This document shows positions 41,777-53,160 of a stretch of DNA of 64,000 bases, one piece after another. Below the pieces are notes generated by a model. That model made no database searches. It worked only from the letters and a program-made list of their open reading frames with translations, and was not told the origin of the DNA. Origin of the DNA: Nemertoderma westbladi (taxonomy: Eukaryota > Xenacoelomorpha > Nemertodermatida > Nemertodermatidae); assembly GCA_032718475.1 (NCBI GenBank), contig JAUCBJ010006511.1:1-64000 (forward strand), in the 5' to 3' direction. Position 1 is the stretch's first letter. Each line of letters begins with the position of its first letter. The position numbers were made by a program, and so were the translations under genes.

Positions 41777-43409
41777 ATCTGCTATGAGTTTATCAATATT
41801 ATAATGAGTTTATATATTAGGCTAGCGGGCGTCGCTGCCTACCCCTCTTTTGCCCCCGGACAGTGTAAGATCCTCAGCGCCGATGTACCGTCGTCGCTGT
41901 GCTTTCGCCAACGATGTAGCTACACAACGACAACGATAACCGGCACAAGTCACTCCACTGTCCGTCCCAAAGGCTTAGATGTACTTCAGGTTCTTTCTGG
42001 AGAGTTAGGGCTACTTTCACAATTGCGACTCGCTACTGTAAACACACCTTAGTAGTAACATTCACCTACAAATGCACAAATTTAACACAACTGCCATAAA
42101 CTACACACATTCGGGCCATTTGTCCGTTAGTCAGTACCTTCCAGAATGTCACTGTATTTATTATGTATCCTTGGATACTAGCAGTGCGCTATTTATTCAC
42201 TATGCTATTCAATGGAGCAAGCCTTCTATTGTTCTTTTAACTCACCTCTAATTCTAGCGTGGTTGTTGCCATGGTGACATTATGGAAAGCTAGCGGTAGA
42301 ATTAGGGTAATTCTCATGCATACAGATCTGGGATGCTATTTAATAGTAATTCTTTAATGGTCAATATCCCCTTTATACATGATTCTATGAATTTTATCGG
42401 CTATTGACTATACATTGGAGATTCTCGCACATAAATACACTTAATAGAGTGAATCTCCGCTCCCATGATCTATTAATTAATGGAATTTTGGGAATGTTAT
42501 GAATTGTATAAAATGACAATTTATCAAATTCATTGAAATATATGAATTTAAATTTATTCCCGTAAATTTTATTATTTAATGTTAAATAGACGTAATTTTA
42601 TTCCAGAGCATATCTGGGGACTGGGATCCTAGATTCTAGGAATTTTGTCCTTTTAAGAGTATCGGTAAGTGCTACGATACCTTAATCGACTAGAATTTTA
42701 AAGGATCTAAAATTTGACAGATTTTGTAAATATTAATAATTAATATTTAGGATGGGCACCAGTTTATTCCAGAACTTGTCTGGGGACGTTAACCACTGAT
42801 TCTAGAATTTTGTCTTTCAAGTATATCGGTGGGTGCCACGATATCTTAATCGACTAGAATTGCAGATGGTCAAAGGGTTTAACAGATTTATTTTTGCGTT
42901 TTACGCTACTGTTAAAGGGACATCACGCTACTATATGTATTATTTAATATATGGTATGAGAGCAATATCGCACGAAGCAATGTCAGTGTGAAGAGGCAAG
43001 TCGTTTCCAAGGTCTACCCAGAGCTTGGTTTAGCCGAGACACGAGGATCTGAACTTTGCATTCCTAATACTCTGCCTACCAATAATACTTGAATATAGCA
43101 GTGGCTTTATTGTACTTTAATAAGTACGGACATTTCATCTTATTGTAGTTACGTATTCGTAATGTAATACGGGCAGCAAGGAAAGAGAAAAAGAATTGTT
43201 TCTCACCGTCGCACTAAATATATAATATAAGTAATTACGTAATAAACGCGAATATATTGCACTAATCTACTAAATAATCGCTAAAATAACATGCTACTAA
43301 ATAAAATTAAATAAAACGATTATAATAAAATTACATAATAATACATACATAATATAAAATAATAAAATAAATATAAAATAATATAGTCACACACCCACTC
43401 CGTATGTTG
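41777..43409. other. Interior non-coding region of the BEL-type element with a diverged duplication
   Basis: 42,598-42,715 and 42,761-42,875 are two imperfect copies of a segment running TTTATTCCAGA.C.T.TCTGG through GATTCTAG.AATTTTGTC to CTTAATCGACTAGAATT. No coding region is found. The RT, RNase H and integrase that normally follow the protease are missing here. Confidence 0.55.
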
Positions 43410-46400
43410 TTACGTTATGGAGTCCCTAGATATTTGTTGGATTAGGGAGGTGGTCGTGGGAAGAGTATCTTGCCTTCCATAGTTTCCGGACAGTTTTCGG
43501 TCTCTTTCCAGTAAACATAAACGACCAGGTGGGCGATTGAGTGGTTGTGTTACTTTCTCCGCTCCCTTGGCCTGTCTAATCTTCACCGGGGTAAGATGAG
43601 GAGGCCATTCATCTTCTTTACTTAGGAAGTCGGGTCCACCTAACCGGTCTGGAGTATCTGTAAGTTCTTGAGGAGTTGCTCCTCTGGAAGCGATGTCGGC
43701 TAGATTGATCGTCTCGGGGCAATGTCTCCATTGATCTACATTGGAGTTGATGTCGTCATTATCTGAGGAGTGTGGTGTTCCCTCAGTTGGGTCGTCAACT
43801 TCACTGCTCTCCACTTCCCGTTCACTTAATTGATATACCTGTTCTTTTGGTAATCTTTCCATAAGAGTTCTACGAGAAGGGCCAGTAAAGTACCAACCTA
43901 ATCTAGTTCTTCCCGCATAGACTTGTAGTGGTTGCGGTTGAGCAGGCCGTTTCTCCAATGTCTCGAGCGCTTCATGCGCATTTTGACCGATGAGTATTTG
44001 GACTCCAGGGTAATCGGTGTTGAATCTAGGTATTTCAAGCTGCTGGGTGAAATCGTCCTCATCCCAGTTATAAGGTTCCACTTGGCTGGTCGCGAAGTTC
44101 TTTATCGCTACCATTTTTACTGACCTTATGCTGTGTTCTCCTAGTTCATCCTGGGGGGTGGACAACGCGCCTACATAATAATCCGCTATTACGGTAGATT
44201 TCCAAACCTGCATAATTCCTGACATGTTTAGCTTAGTTCGGAACTTGGGTTGTCCAGCAAAGATGTCTTCGGCTAGTTCTTTGTCGATGAATGTTCCTGT
44301 GCTACCGGAGTCAAGGAGGGCGTTCACTATATAACTCCTTGTAGGTCCGTGGACCCTTAACTGTACTACAGGAAATTCTCGGATTCCTACATTGGAAGTT
44401 GGTGCTTTCCAAGATGGTTGTCGGTCAGAAGGAGTTAGGGGGAGCTCGCTGTCGGTGTCCTTTTCATACGTAAGTGCTCGATACACTGCGGTATTTGTCA
44501 GGTAACAGGATTCGTTTTCGTCGGAGAATTCGTCCGTATAGAATCCTTCCATCTCAGAATATTGGTCAGTGTCGTTCACATCACTGAATTGGACATGTAG
44601 TTCAGACTCACTTACCTGACTCGGGCTGTTTCGTTCGAATTCCGTGTGCAACAGTATATGATGTTTTGCGCCGCACTTTGCACACCTTGCGTCGGAGTAA
44701 CAGGTTCGCCGTTGGTGTCCTCGTCTGAGGCAATTATAACACAACCGCTTATCCCACATGACTTCACGTCTATCCTTTAATGATTTCTTTAGGAATTTAT
44801 CACACATATTCAAATGGTGGGGCCCGTCGCACAGCACACATTTTGGTTTGATGTTACTTACCTTACTTTGAGTAACGTTGTGCACACTCGTTCTTTCTTC
44901 GGGCTTTCTTACTTGAATTCTCTTAGGAGAAGTAGGAGGAGTTTTTCTTACCTGTTCTCTCCTGTCATTGGTTCGAGACTTGAATTTACTTACGTCCTTA
45001 GTCGCTTTGTGGTCATAGTAAGATCTTTCAGTGTCTTTCCCGCTGTCTTCCTCTTGAGAAGCCTGGCTTTCGCCGCCGTCGGTATAACACACTGGTTTTA
45101 CCCTTCTCCTAGAAACGGGTTTCTCACTTACCTTGTTTTCCAGTGTCTTCTCTCTGGACTGCCTTAGGAGCTGTAATTTCACTTCTCCATCTAAGAATGA
45201 CATGAGATCAGCCATGGTAGGGTCTCGTCGTTGTTGTTCCATCATATATAACACTTTCTTGTCCCAGCGTGTACCTACTCCACCCTTGGGCAAAGTAGAT
45301 GCTAAGGCTCCTACAACCATAGAATTCTGGTATTCATGAGACTTACCTAGCCAATCTAATTGTCTACAGATCTCCTGAATCTCATCGGAAAACTCTATAA
45401 TCCCGCTGCTAAGAAACTTTCGGGGCGCCATTAATTTTGCATACAAATACCCAGCTATGTTATTCCTATTACCATACCTGATGTTTAGTGTATCCCAAAC
45501 TTGTCTTAATCCGTCTGGATGTCCAATAAACTTTAACGCCATTAACTTGGGAGATCCTTCCAAGCACTCGATGAGGAATCTAAGTTTCTCTCCATTAGAT
45601 AGTACAGAGTTCTGTATGTTATCTTTGTAATATTCATTAAAAGGTAACCATTTCATCTCATCTCCATTGAACTTGACGATCTCTCCCACCTTTACCGCTT
45701 GCCGGGCTTCGGTTCTAGCCATTTGACGCGTAAAACTTTCTTGGGCCATCGAGTTATTTAATATCGAGGTTTCGGTATATAAATTTCTCGGATTATGATC
45801 AGGTCTATAGAGAATATCATTATCAACATGTCTATAATTACCCTTAATAGGGTTCACTATAGGAGTTTCTACTTCGCTAGCAGTATATATGCGTGTAGGC
45901 AACACACCTTGCGCATGAGATACTTCAGACCTAACAGGTTGACACATTGTTACCGGGGGTGGTGGTATACCCCTTTGTAAATTTACTAATTTATCGCGTT
46001 CTAGCGCGATACTTTGCTGCACTTCTTGCAACTCTAACCTACTTTCCTTTACGGTTCCCTTTAACTGTTGAACAGTCCCTTCTAACTCTCGGACCTGTTG
46101 GGAGGAGCGCACACGATTCTCCTCCATCTTTCCGAGGAGAATATCCATCCCCCGCCGTCTCTCGTCTACCCAATCAACCGCCGAAGCAGGATCCGCCAAC
46201 GTCGTAGCGGGCAGACGAGGGACTACGGGCGATATATCCTTTATATTTCGCTCGGAGTCCAGGACCGACACTGTTTCAGGGGCTGTTCCTCTAGGCACAG
46301 ATAATTTGGTGCTGTGTAAAGGGAATTTAAAGGTAGGTTCTGGGAGTACAGGTGTCTCTATCACCGAAGGGGTGATTTCAAGAACAGGCCTAATTATTTC

Positions 46401-48098
46401 AGGCTCATCTACTATAGTAGGGAGTCTTTCTATTTTAATTATTTGGTCTGTGGGTTCTGTACTACCTAAATTTGTGTTATTTAGTTGCCTTCTAACAGCT
46501 GGAGGCAAATCAGGCAATTTCTGACGGTGGGACATTCTTTTACGTCTGCTTAGGCGAGATCGATTTCCTCCGCCTTTATGATCTGTGGTATCGCCTTCCT
46601 CAGATGATGTATAACCTTGCCTCTTGGGAGTAGATCGATTCATCATCTGCATATTACTAGCTGTTAACTGTTTATTAAAGTCGTCTTGCCTCTCTTGAAG
46701 ATTTTCCAACTCTAGTTGGGCAGTCTCCTCAGACGCCTTTCGTTCTACTTCTGCCACTGCAGCTGCCATAGCCGCTTTTCTTTCTGCTTCTGCCACTGCA
46801 GCTGCCAAGGCCGCTTTTCTTTCTGCCTCTGCCACTGTAGCTGCCAAGGCCGCTTTTCTTTCGGCCTCTGCCACTGCTGCCTTTCTTTCTGCTTCTGCCA
46901 CTGCTGCTGCCGCTGCTGCTATCTTTCTGTCTTCTATACGTTTTTTCTTTACTTGTTCTTCTTGAACCTTAGTGAGGCGGATGTTTTCATCAAATTTGGC
47001 TTGGTTCGCAGCTCTCATATCCACATCGATGGCGTCCAACACACGCTGGGCTCCTTCACTATTAGGGCTAAGTCCCTCTAGCCTTCTCCTCAGCTCTTCA
47101 TCACCTACAAAACGTTGATAGTCCGACAGATAGATATCAATAGCATCCCTCTTATGCGGTTTCTCTGCCGTCGCTTCACTCTCCACTTGGGAAAATGTAG
47201 CGTCTGTTGATTCTCCATGGGTTGAACGCTCATCTAGCTGGGCTTTCCACTGAGCCGTTCCTTGAACCTGGAGACTCACCCTTTGAAACCAAGTCTTTAC
47301 AGCAACTTGCAACGACGTGTCTTGTCTTCTTTTAGAAGCCTCCTCAAAGGCTGATAAGATTAGCCTGATTCGTAGAATTCTTTCTCTAACTTGATAAAGC
47401 AGTTGTCCCTGCTCTTGAGGTCCTTGGGGTTGTTGAAACAGTTGTTTTTCTACTCGCTCCATAGAGCTTACGAATCCCTGTACGTATCCGGCTGTGGACC
47501 TCTTCCACACAGCTGGATCGACGGTTTCCTTGGTTACTCCCATCCTGTGTATATCTTCCCAGGCAGCTTCTGATAAATCAAACGGGAGTCCGGGTCCGGG
47601 GAAGTTCCATTGCGACTCGACAATAGACTTCAGTTCTTCCCTGGTATATCCCGCATAACTATCTTTAGTCGATCGCTTACTTCTCGCCCAATCGATCTGG
47701 TGTTCTTCCACCGCAATCAATAACCTAGTGAGTACGGCTGCAGGAAGGATGAGAAGGGGATCCGAATAAACCGCATCCGTCATCTTTGCTCCGCTCTCGG
47801 GTGTCAGCTCTACAGTATCCTCACTACTGGAGCTGTCGGGCCGTTGAGAAATAAGTTCTTGGCTCGCGGGTTGTTGTTGTTCCGCTGCTTCTTGGTCCCG
47901 CTTGACCTGAGCTCGAGTGCCTATGATAGACCTACGGTGTTGGACTAGCCTAGGGTCTGATATTACTACAGAAGGGATGACCTTCCTCACAGTGGGAGGT
48001 GAACTGAACTTAGGTCTAGACGGTTCTACACCCCTATCTGAGTCGCAGATAGTTACATCTAATAAACTGTCTGACAGGTTCTGCTTAGTATCAGACAT
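43410..48098 (-). CDS. BEL/Pao-type Gag-protease polyprotein with a fused RNase H tail
   Basis: 1,562 codons from ATG at 48,098. The N-terminal 380 residues are charged. About 393-460 is an Ala-rich coiled coil with repeated AVAEAERKAA. About 800-985 is the Gag region typical of BEL/Pao (KFNGDE..W..F...Y followed by LRFLIECLEG). Zinc knuckles follow at about 1,087-1,100 (CVLCDGPHHLNMC) and 1,118-1,150 (CYNCLRRGHQRRTC). An aspartic protease has its active-site motif LLDSGSTGTF at about 1,258. Near 1,454 the frame jumps to WRHCPETINLADIASRG, which in complete elements lies at the end of RNase H, far downstream. So the RT and most of RNase H have been removed in frame and the join is still open. 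The ends are in frame with no stop, which suggests selection or recent origin. Confidence 0.85.
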   Translation of the reverse strand: MSDTKQNLSDSLLDVTICDSDRGVEPSRPKFSSPPTVRKVIPSVVISDPRLVQHRRSIIGTRAQVKRDQEAAEQQQPASQELISQRPDSSSSEDTVELTPESGAKMTDAVYSDPLLILPAAVLTRLLIAVEEHQIDWARSKRSTKDSYAGYTREELKSIVESQWNFPGPGLPFDLSEAAWEDIHRMGVTKETVDPAVWKRSTAGYVQGFVSSMERVEKQLFQQPQGPQEQGQLLYQVRERILRIRLILSAFEEASKRRQDTSLQVAVKTWFQRVSLQVQGTAQWKAQLDERSTHGESTDATFSQVESEATAEKPHKRDAIDIYLSDYQRFVGDEELRRRLEGLSPNSEGAQRVLDAIDVDMRAANQAKFDENIRLTKVQEEQVKKKRIEDRKIAAAAAAVAEAERKAAVAEAERKAALAATVAEAERKAALAAAVAEAERKAAMAAAVAEVERKASEETAQLELENLQERQDDFNKQLTASNMQMMNRSTPKRQGYTSSEEGDTTDHKGGGNRSRLSRRKRMSHRQKLPDLPPAVRRQLNNTNLGSTEPTDQIIKIERLPTIVDEPEIIRPVLEITPSVIETPVLPEPTFKFPLHSTKLSVPRGTAPETVSVLDSERNIKDISPVVPRLPATTLADPASAVDWVDERRRGMDILLGKMEENRVRSSQQVRELEGTVQQLKGTVKESRLELQEVQQSIALERDKLVNLQRGIPPPPVTMCQPVRSEVSHAQGVLPTRIYTASEVETPIVNPIKGNYRHVDNDILYRPDHNPRNLYTETSILNNSMAQESFTRQMARTEARQAVKVGEIVKFNGDEMKWLPFNEYYKDNIQNSVLSNGEKLRFLIECLEGSPKLMALKFIGHPDGLRQVWDTLNIRYGNRNNIAGYLYAKLMAPRKFLSSGIIEFSDEIQEICRQLDWLGKSHEYQNSMVVGALASTLPKGGVGTRWDKKVLYMMEQQRRDPTMADLMSFLDGEVKLQLLRQSREKTLENKVSEKPVSRRRVKPVCYTDGGESQASQEEDSGKDTERSYYDHKATKDVSKFKSRTNDRREQVRKTPPTSPKRIQVRKPEERTSVHNVTQSKVSNIKPKCVLCDGPHHLNMCDKFLKKSLKDRREVMWDKRLCYNCLRRGHQRRTCYSDARCAKCGAKHHILLHTEFERNSPSQVSESELHVQFSDVNDTDQYSEMEGFYTDEFSDENESCYLTNTAVYRALTYEKDTDSELPLTPSDRQPSWKAPTSNVGIREFPVVQLRVHGPTRSYIVNALLDSGSTGTFIDKELAEDIFAGQPKFRTKLNMSGIMQVWKSTVIADYYVGALSTPQDELGEHSIRSVKMVAIKNFATSQVEPYNWDEDDFTQQLEIPRFNTDYPGVQILIGQNAHEALETLEKRPAQPQPLQVYAGRTRLGWYFTGPSRRTLMERLPKEQVYQLSEREVESSEVDDPTEGTPHSSDNDDINSNVDQWRHCPETINLADIASRGATPQELTDTPDRLGGPDFLSKEDEWPPHLTPVKIRQAKGAEKVTQPLNRPPGRLCLLERDRKLSGNYGRQDTLPTTTSLIQQISRDSIT

Positions 48099-50291
48099 GT
48101 TTGTTTGTACAGTTGAATGCCTACTGCTATATTACAGTCTAAGCAAGTCTAGTAATTCAGTATTAACTGCTAGCCTAGTAATTAATTACCGATACTGCTA
48201 CCCAGTGTAGCGTGATATATATATAATATAATATATTAGAATACCGGTATGCTTATAGTATATATAAATTTTATTACAGACTAGGTTTGTCACAGAATAC
48301 CGGTAGGTAATTTTAGCACAAATATATATAAATATATAATAGGCCTATCGTGAATACCGGTATGCAGTTTACACTTATAGTATATATAAGTATAATTATT
48401 AACTAGAATTAATTACAGAATACCGGTATGATTTCAGCCTAAATTTATAGAAATAAATATTATAAGCCTATCGTGAATACCGGTATGTCAATTATTTTAA
48501 ATAATTGAATTTCTGAATTTTAAGGGTTACTTGGTTACTTTAACTTACTTTATTACCATTATTTAAGCAGTAGTCCAACTGATATTGAGACCTAATTGTT
48601 GTATGGCAGGCCTACTATTTTATAAATCGTTTTATTTGATTTATAATATATATATACCCGTTTTAATGGGTTTTGTCAATATTTGAAATAAATGTTATTA
48701 TTTCTGGGGGGAGTCACTACACAGAAGCTGTGCGCTCTCAGTGAAGTGCTACTTGTTGGACACTAAAACAAATAATTCTAATTTACCTAAGTTACTTAAT
48801 ACTACAAATTACATACAATCGGGGTGAGATTACAATCTCTAAATAAACACAAAAAATACAAATACAAATTTTTAGGATAATTTTACAGGGAATCTACAAA
48901 CCAGCCTAACAAAGGGTTAGAATATCTGGTTATTACAACGGACAGGTTACTACGGTATTTGAAAATAATAAGTAGTAGTAAATATACTGCGTTGTCCAGA
49001 TAGGAAAATACCACCGTCTGACGACCTATAACCGTATCGCTATAGGTACTACGTTATGTATCACGGAGTGTTCCTACCTAGAGATTAATTACCGCGGTCT
49101 ACCAGAACCAACGTGCCTATTAACCACTTTACAACACAAATATACTGCTTACACACTAATCACCTTCGGAAAGTACTGTACACTAAACCCTAAATTAGGT
49201 ACAAGTACTTGTACAACAAATAATTAGTAGTTAAAAATACTTGAACAGCTAAAAGAACCACGGTATCTGCCAGAGTGACCAAAGCACAAAATCTCCAGTC
49301 TTTACCTACGCCGAGCAGCCCTGATGTAGTACCGGGGTTAGTTTAACTATAACGGTATGTATAACAAGCACAATTACTGTAGGAATAAACTTGGGGATAT
49401 GAATGTTGCGAATAATCGCATAAACTCTGAATAATAAATATTACGCTACGCGTACAAACTACTCAAACAAAATGCAGACTAAATACTGACAGACTACTAT
49501 CAAGCCTAAACAAACTACGGTATGTGCAGACTCCGAAATGGTTAGTTAGTATGCGTTCTAACCTAGTAGTACGACTTATTCTTTCACAGGGGGTTTACCT
49601 CACAGCACTGGAAGCCCCTACATTCCCAACTGGCACTTTATCGGACATACACTCTACACACACCGAAATTCTTCAGACCTAGCAACAGCCAGACAACTAT
49701 CCAGCCTACAAATTATCTAAATAAGAATTATACGCTACCTGTACAGACTACACAAACAAAGTACAGACCAAACGATGGCAGACTACTATCAAGCCTAAAT
49801 AAACTACAGTATATGCAGACTCCGAAATGATTAGTTAGTATGCGTTCTAACCTAGTAGTACGACTTATTCTTTCACAGGGGGTTTACCTCACAGCATTTG
49901 AAGCCCCTACGTTCCTAACTAGCACTTTATCGGACAGATGCTCTACACACACTGCAATCCGTTCAGACTTAACAACAGCTAGACAACAGTCAAGCCTACA
50001 AATTATCTGTACAATCTGAGCAGGCTTACATGCCTTCTGCTCAATATTAACCTACAAGTAAATAAAACTGACAGAAATAAGTAAAATCTCAATAAAAAAC
50101 CAGGGCTGCAGTCCCTGATTAATTATTAAGGCCTACTGGTAGATAATAATCAAAATCGAATAATACTGTCGTACCTGTACTGCTGTAGGTACCGGTCCGG
50201 GTTGTTAGGTTGTCAGGCCTACTGGGTACCGGTTGGCCGGTTCTTTCGACTTGATTGCTTACGCCGCAATCCAGAAGCAAATATCTGTTAT
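48099..50291 (-). other. Untranslated leader of the BEL-type element with internal repeats
   Basis: This is the 2.2-kb 5' leader between the LTR and Gag. 48,190-48,490 holds tandem units of about 135 bases with GAATACCGGTATG repeated about five times. 49,450-50,010 is a tandem duplication of about 270 bases (shared core GTAGTACGACTTATTCTTTC). The diverged leader at 14,929-16,375 has only one copy. I could not assign a tRNA primer site just inside the LTR. Confidence 0.75.
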
Positions 50292-51443
50292 TGTTTGCGC
50301 TTTTAAGACCTTTGACAGTTTAACCTGCCAAATTGGGATGTCTTTTAGATGATAGATAGTCTTTAGCCTATGACGAGTATTTGATACACTACATTAGCCG
50401 AAGCCAGTCTATGCGCAATCATTCACCCGCTGGATATACCCGGGAGACTGGATTCAGAAGCTTAACTTGATTGAGGTGTAAGCCTACTGTATTATTCGAC
50501 TGATCGTAATATATGATCTCTGACAAATATTATTCACTTTCGGGAAATATTAACAGTTCCTTTAGGACGTGGCGCTCTAAATATGTAAACAGAGTTATGA
50601 CTTAAACTAGACACAACGGAATGGCTATAGATTCACGTATATGGCGCATTCTTTAGGAAATGCTTTGTTATCAGTTACAATCATACACAATGCTGCACAA
50701 TCCTGCACACTAATCTGCCGACCTTCACTAATTTTAGTCACATATAAAGAGAGCAACAGACAATTTATGTCGGGCCTATGAAATAGCATTAGATTCACTT
50801 CAAACCACTTAATGTAAGTCGCAATCGTTATATGTATCCGGTCTCTCTAACCTTTAGTATATCAAGAAGATTGGGGTGTCTGATTATTGATCAGTATTCC
50901 GATATAATATTTCATCAACAAATATAATGAATAACCGACAGATTGTTGAGTAAGATATGTATGATATGTTAAGATTAGTAAGTTATGGATAGATAACAGA
51001 TATACGTTCTATAATTAAGCCTACTAATGTTAAGCTAAAGACTGAAACACGGAGGTGCCAAAAGCCGGTGTTCTTAGGCTCTGGGCAAAAACATATACAC
51101 TGAATTCATGAGTTTCTGTATCCAACCTCCAACACAGAGTCAAAAAACGCTCTGATTGGTCGACCGAACAAAGAGAGAACAAAGAACAAAGAAATGTTCG
51201 ACGTGGCAATATCAGCTGTTAGCCGTCGTCATGGTAGCCACACTGTTTTCAAGAGGATCCGGCTTATTGCGTCACAAAATTGCGGATTATGTCCTCTAAA
51301 GTACACCTACAGAAGAAATTATCTTTATGTCCTTGTCCTCTAAAACACCAGTACAGTAAGGACACGGCCCTTTTATGCCTTGTAACTAACTACAGAGTAC
51401 TTTACGGGGAAAATAACCGGCTAATTACGCAAAAGCCTTTACA
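50292..51443 (-). repeat. 5' LTR of the BEL-type element
   Basis: 1,152 bases, near-identical to 37,521-38,666, and followed directly by GGGAG. In the sense direction this LTR comes first and would carry the promoter. No obvious TATA box was picked out. Confidence 0.95.
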
Positions 51444-51448
51444 GGGAG

Positions 51449-51596
51449 ACTGCACCTGTTCCGTCGGGTCTTACCGAGTGAGATGGCTATTCGACACCTC
51501 CCGTTAGCGTATTCCCAATCCTTACACTAATAGGAACACCTCTTGCATTAACACCCTGGGATTGGTTAATGAACTATTATTTGATTGGACGTTGAA
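51449..51596. other. Short flank right of the LTR element
   Basis: Starts just after the GGGAG duplication and runs into the 77-bp minisatellite. Nothing recognised. Confidence 0.4.
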
Positions 51597-52497
51597 ATCA
51601 TGTAAGGAATGGTGGAAAGAGGGGTCGAACTAGTGAAAGGGTTTTATACTCAGTTGGCAGGTAAAAAGTGTTCCAAACGTTGTAAGGAACGGAAAAAGTG
51701 GTCGAACTAGTGTAAGGGTTTTATACTCAGTTGGCAGGTAGAAAGTGTTCCAAAAGTTGTAAGGAACGGAAAGATTGGTCGAACTAGTGTAAGGGTTTTA
51801 TACTCAGTTGGCACTTGGCAGGTAGAAAGTGTTCCAAACGTTGTAAGGAACGGAAAGAGTGGTCGAACTATTGTAAGGGTTTTATACTCAGTTAGCAGGT
51901 AGAAAGTGTTCCAAACGCTGTAAGGAATGGAAAGAGGGGTCGAACTAGTGTAAGGGTTTTATACTCAGTTAGCAGGTAGAAAGTGTTCAAAACGCTGCAA
52001 GGAACGGAAAGAGTGATCGAACTAGTGTAAGGGTTTTATACTCAGTTGGTAGGTAGAAAGTGTTCCAAACGCTGTAAGGAACGGAAGGAGTGATCGAACT
52101 AGTGTAAGGGTTTTATACTCAGTTAGCAGGTAGAAAGTGTTCAAAACGCTGCAAGGAACGGAAAGAGTGATCGACGTAGTGTAAGGGTTTTATACTCAGT
52201 TGGTAGGTAGAAAGTGTTCCAAACGCTGTAAGGAATGGAAAGAGTGGTCGAACTAGTGTAAGGGTTTTATACTCAGTTGGTAGGTAGAAAGTGTTCCAAA
52301 AGTTGTAAGGAACGGAAAGATTGGTCGAACTAGTGTAAGGGTTTTATACTCAGTTGGTAGGTAGAAAGTGTTCCAAACGCTGTAAGGAACGGAAAGAGTG
52401 GTCGAACTAGTGTAAGGGTTTTATACTCAGTTGGTAGGTAGAAAGTGTTCCAAACGCTGTAAGGAGTGGAGAAAGTGGGTGAAATCATATAAGGGTT
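51597..52497 (+). repeat. 77-bp minisatellite, about 11 copies
   Basis: Unit of 77 bases containing GTCGAACTAGTGTAAGGGTT, TTATACTCAGTTGG and AGAAAGTGTTCCAAACGCTG, repeated about 11 times. Small variants include an 8-base insertion GGCACTTG near 51,810. Copies in the middle are most alike. Confidence 0.9.
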
Positions 52498-53160
52498 ATC
52501 TGCCTATTAAACGGTTCATTGTCAGGTGACAGTAAAAATATATACGAATAGCAGTAGGCCTATACATACTGTATATTTAGTATGTATGTAGTCTGTATTT
52601 TTTACACACCATTTTCTGCTTGATTTTTCCGATTAATAGATTATAATAATAAAGTAGTTTTACTGGTAGTATTTAATATTAAAATTCATTCATTTTAAAT
52701 TCATATTTAAGAGCATTTCACAATATGTAAATAAACTAAACATAAAAGCTCCAATGAAATAAACTCTCAATTTTTGTGATGTCCTTTAGCATTTGTTCGA
52801 TTTATTTTTTACATGAGAGCGTAAGAAAAGGGGGAAGAGGGGAAAAGAAAAGGGGTGTGGATCTATAAATAGCATCCAATAGGACGCATCTAATTACTGG
52901 CATTTAATTCTGTCCAAATTTTTATGACAGCCTTAAAATGAAAACCACGAACACCTGATCGGCTAGTGCTTTTTTTAATGTTTTTTTTAGTGTGGGCTGT
53001 GATATCCTACATATCTGACATACGATTAACTGTGGGGCGAGCAACGAAAGTCCAGGTGAGCCTTAGCATATGGGGGTATAAGTGGTGGACCCGTCTGTCG
53101 TTGTCATCGTCGGTAATGTTTGAACGCTAATAAGTCGGTCAATCTTGGAAAAATAATGTT
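52498..53160. other. AT-rich stretch ending in the 30.8-kb repeat family
   Basis: 53,033-53,150 is a diverged copy of the repeat at 30,815-31,000. The rest is AT-rich and without recognised features. Confidence 0.45.

Larger units (their letters stand above)
37521..51443 (-). mobile_element. Complete young BEL/Pao-type LTR retrotransposon without a recognisable RT or integrase
   Basis: A 13,923-bp unit bounded by direct LTRs (37,521-38,666 and 50,292-51,443) that read TG...CA and by an exact 5-bp duplication GGGAG (37,516-37,520 and 51,444-51,448). Genes run on the minus strand. The order is LTR, a 2.2-kb leader, Gag-protease (48,098-43,410), a 125-codon frame (41,776-41,399), a zinc-knuckle frame (40,481-38,745), a purine tract GGGAGCGG (38,674-38,667) and LTR. 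The 5-bp duplication, the Gag type, the protease and a short Pao-type RNase H tail point to BEL/Pao. I found no YxDD polymerase and no integrase HHCC/DDE region anywhere in it. It was therefore moved in trans, recently, because the LTRs differ by only about three substitutions and one 6-base indel. Confidence 0.9.

Noticed and set aside
46716-47081. Cys/His/Phe-rich plus-strand frame
   Set aside because: It is antisense to the Ala-rich coiled coil of the Gag frame.
37521-51443. The 1.15-kb direct repeats as a segmental duplication
   Set aside because: They begin TG and end CA, are flanked by an exact 5-bp duplication, and enclose Gag-protease genes, so they are LTRs.
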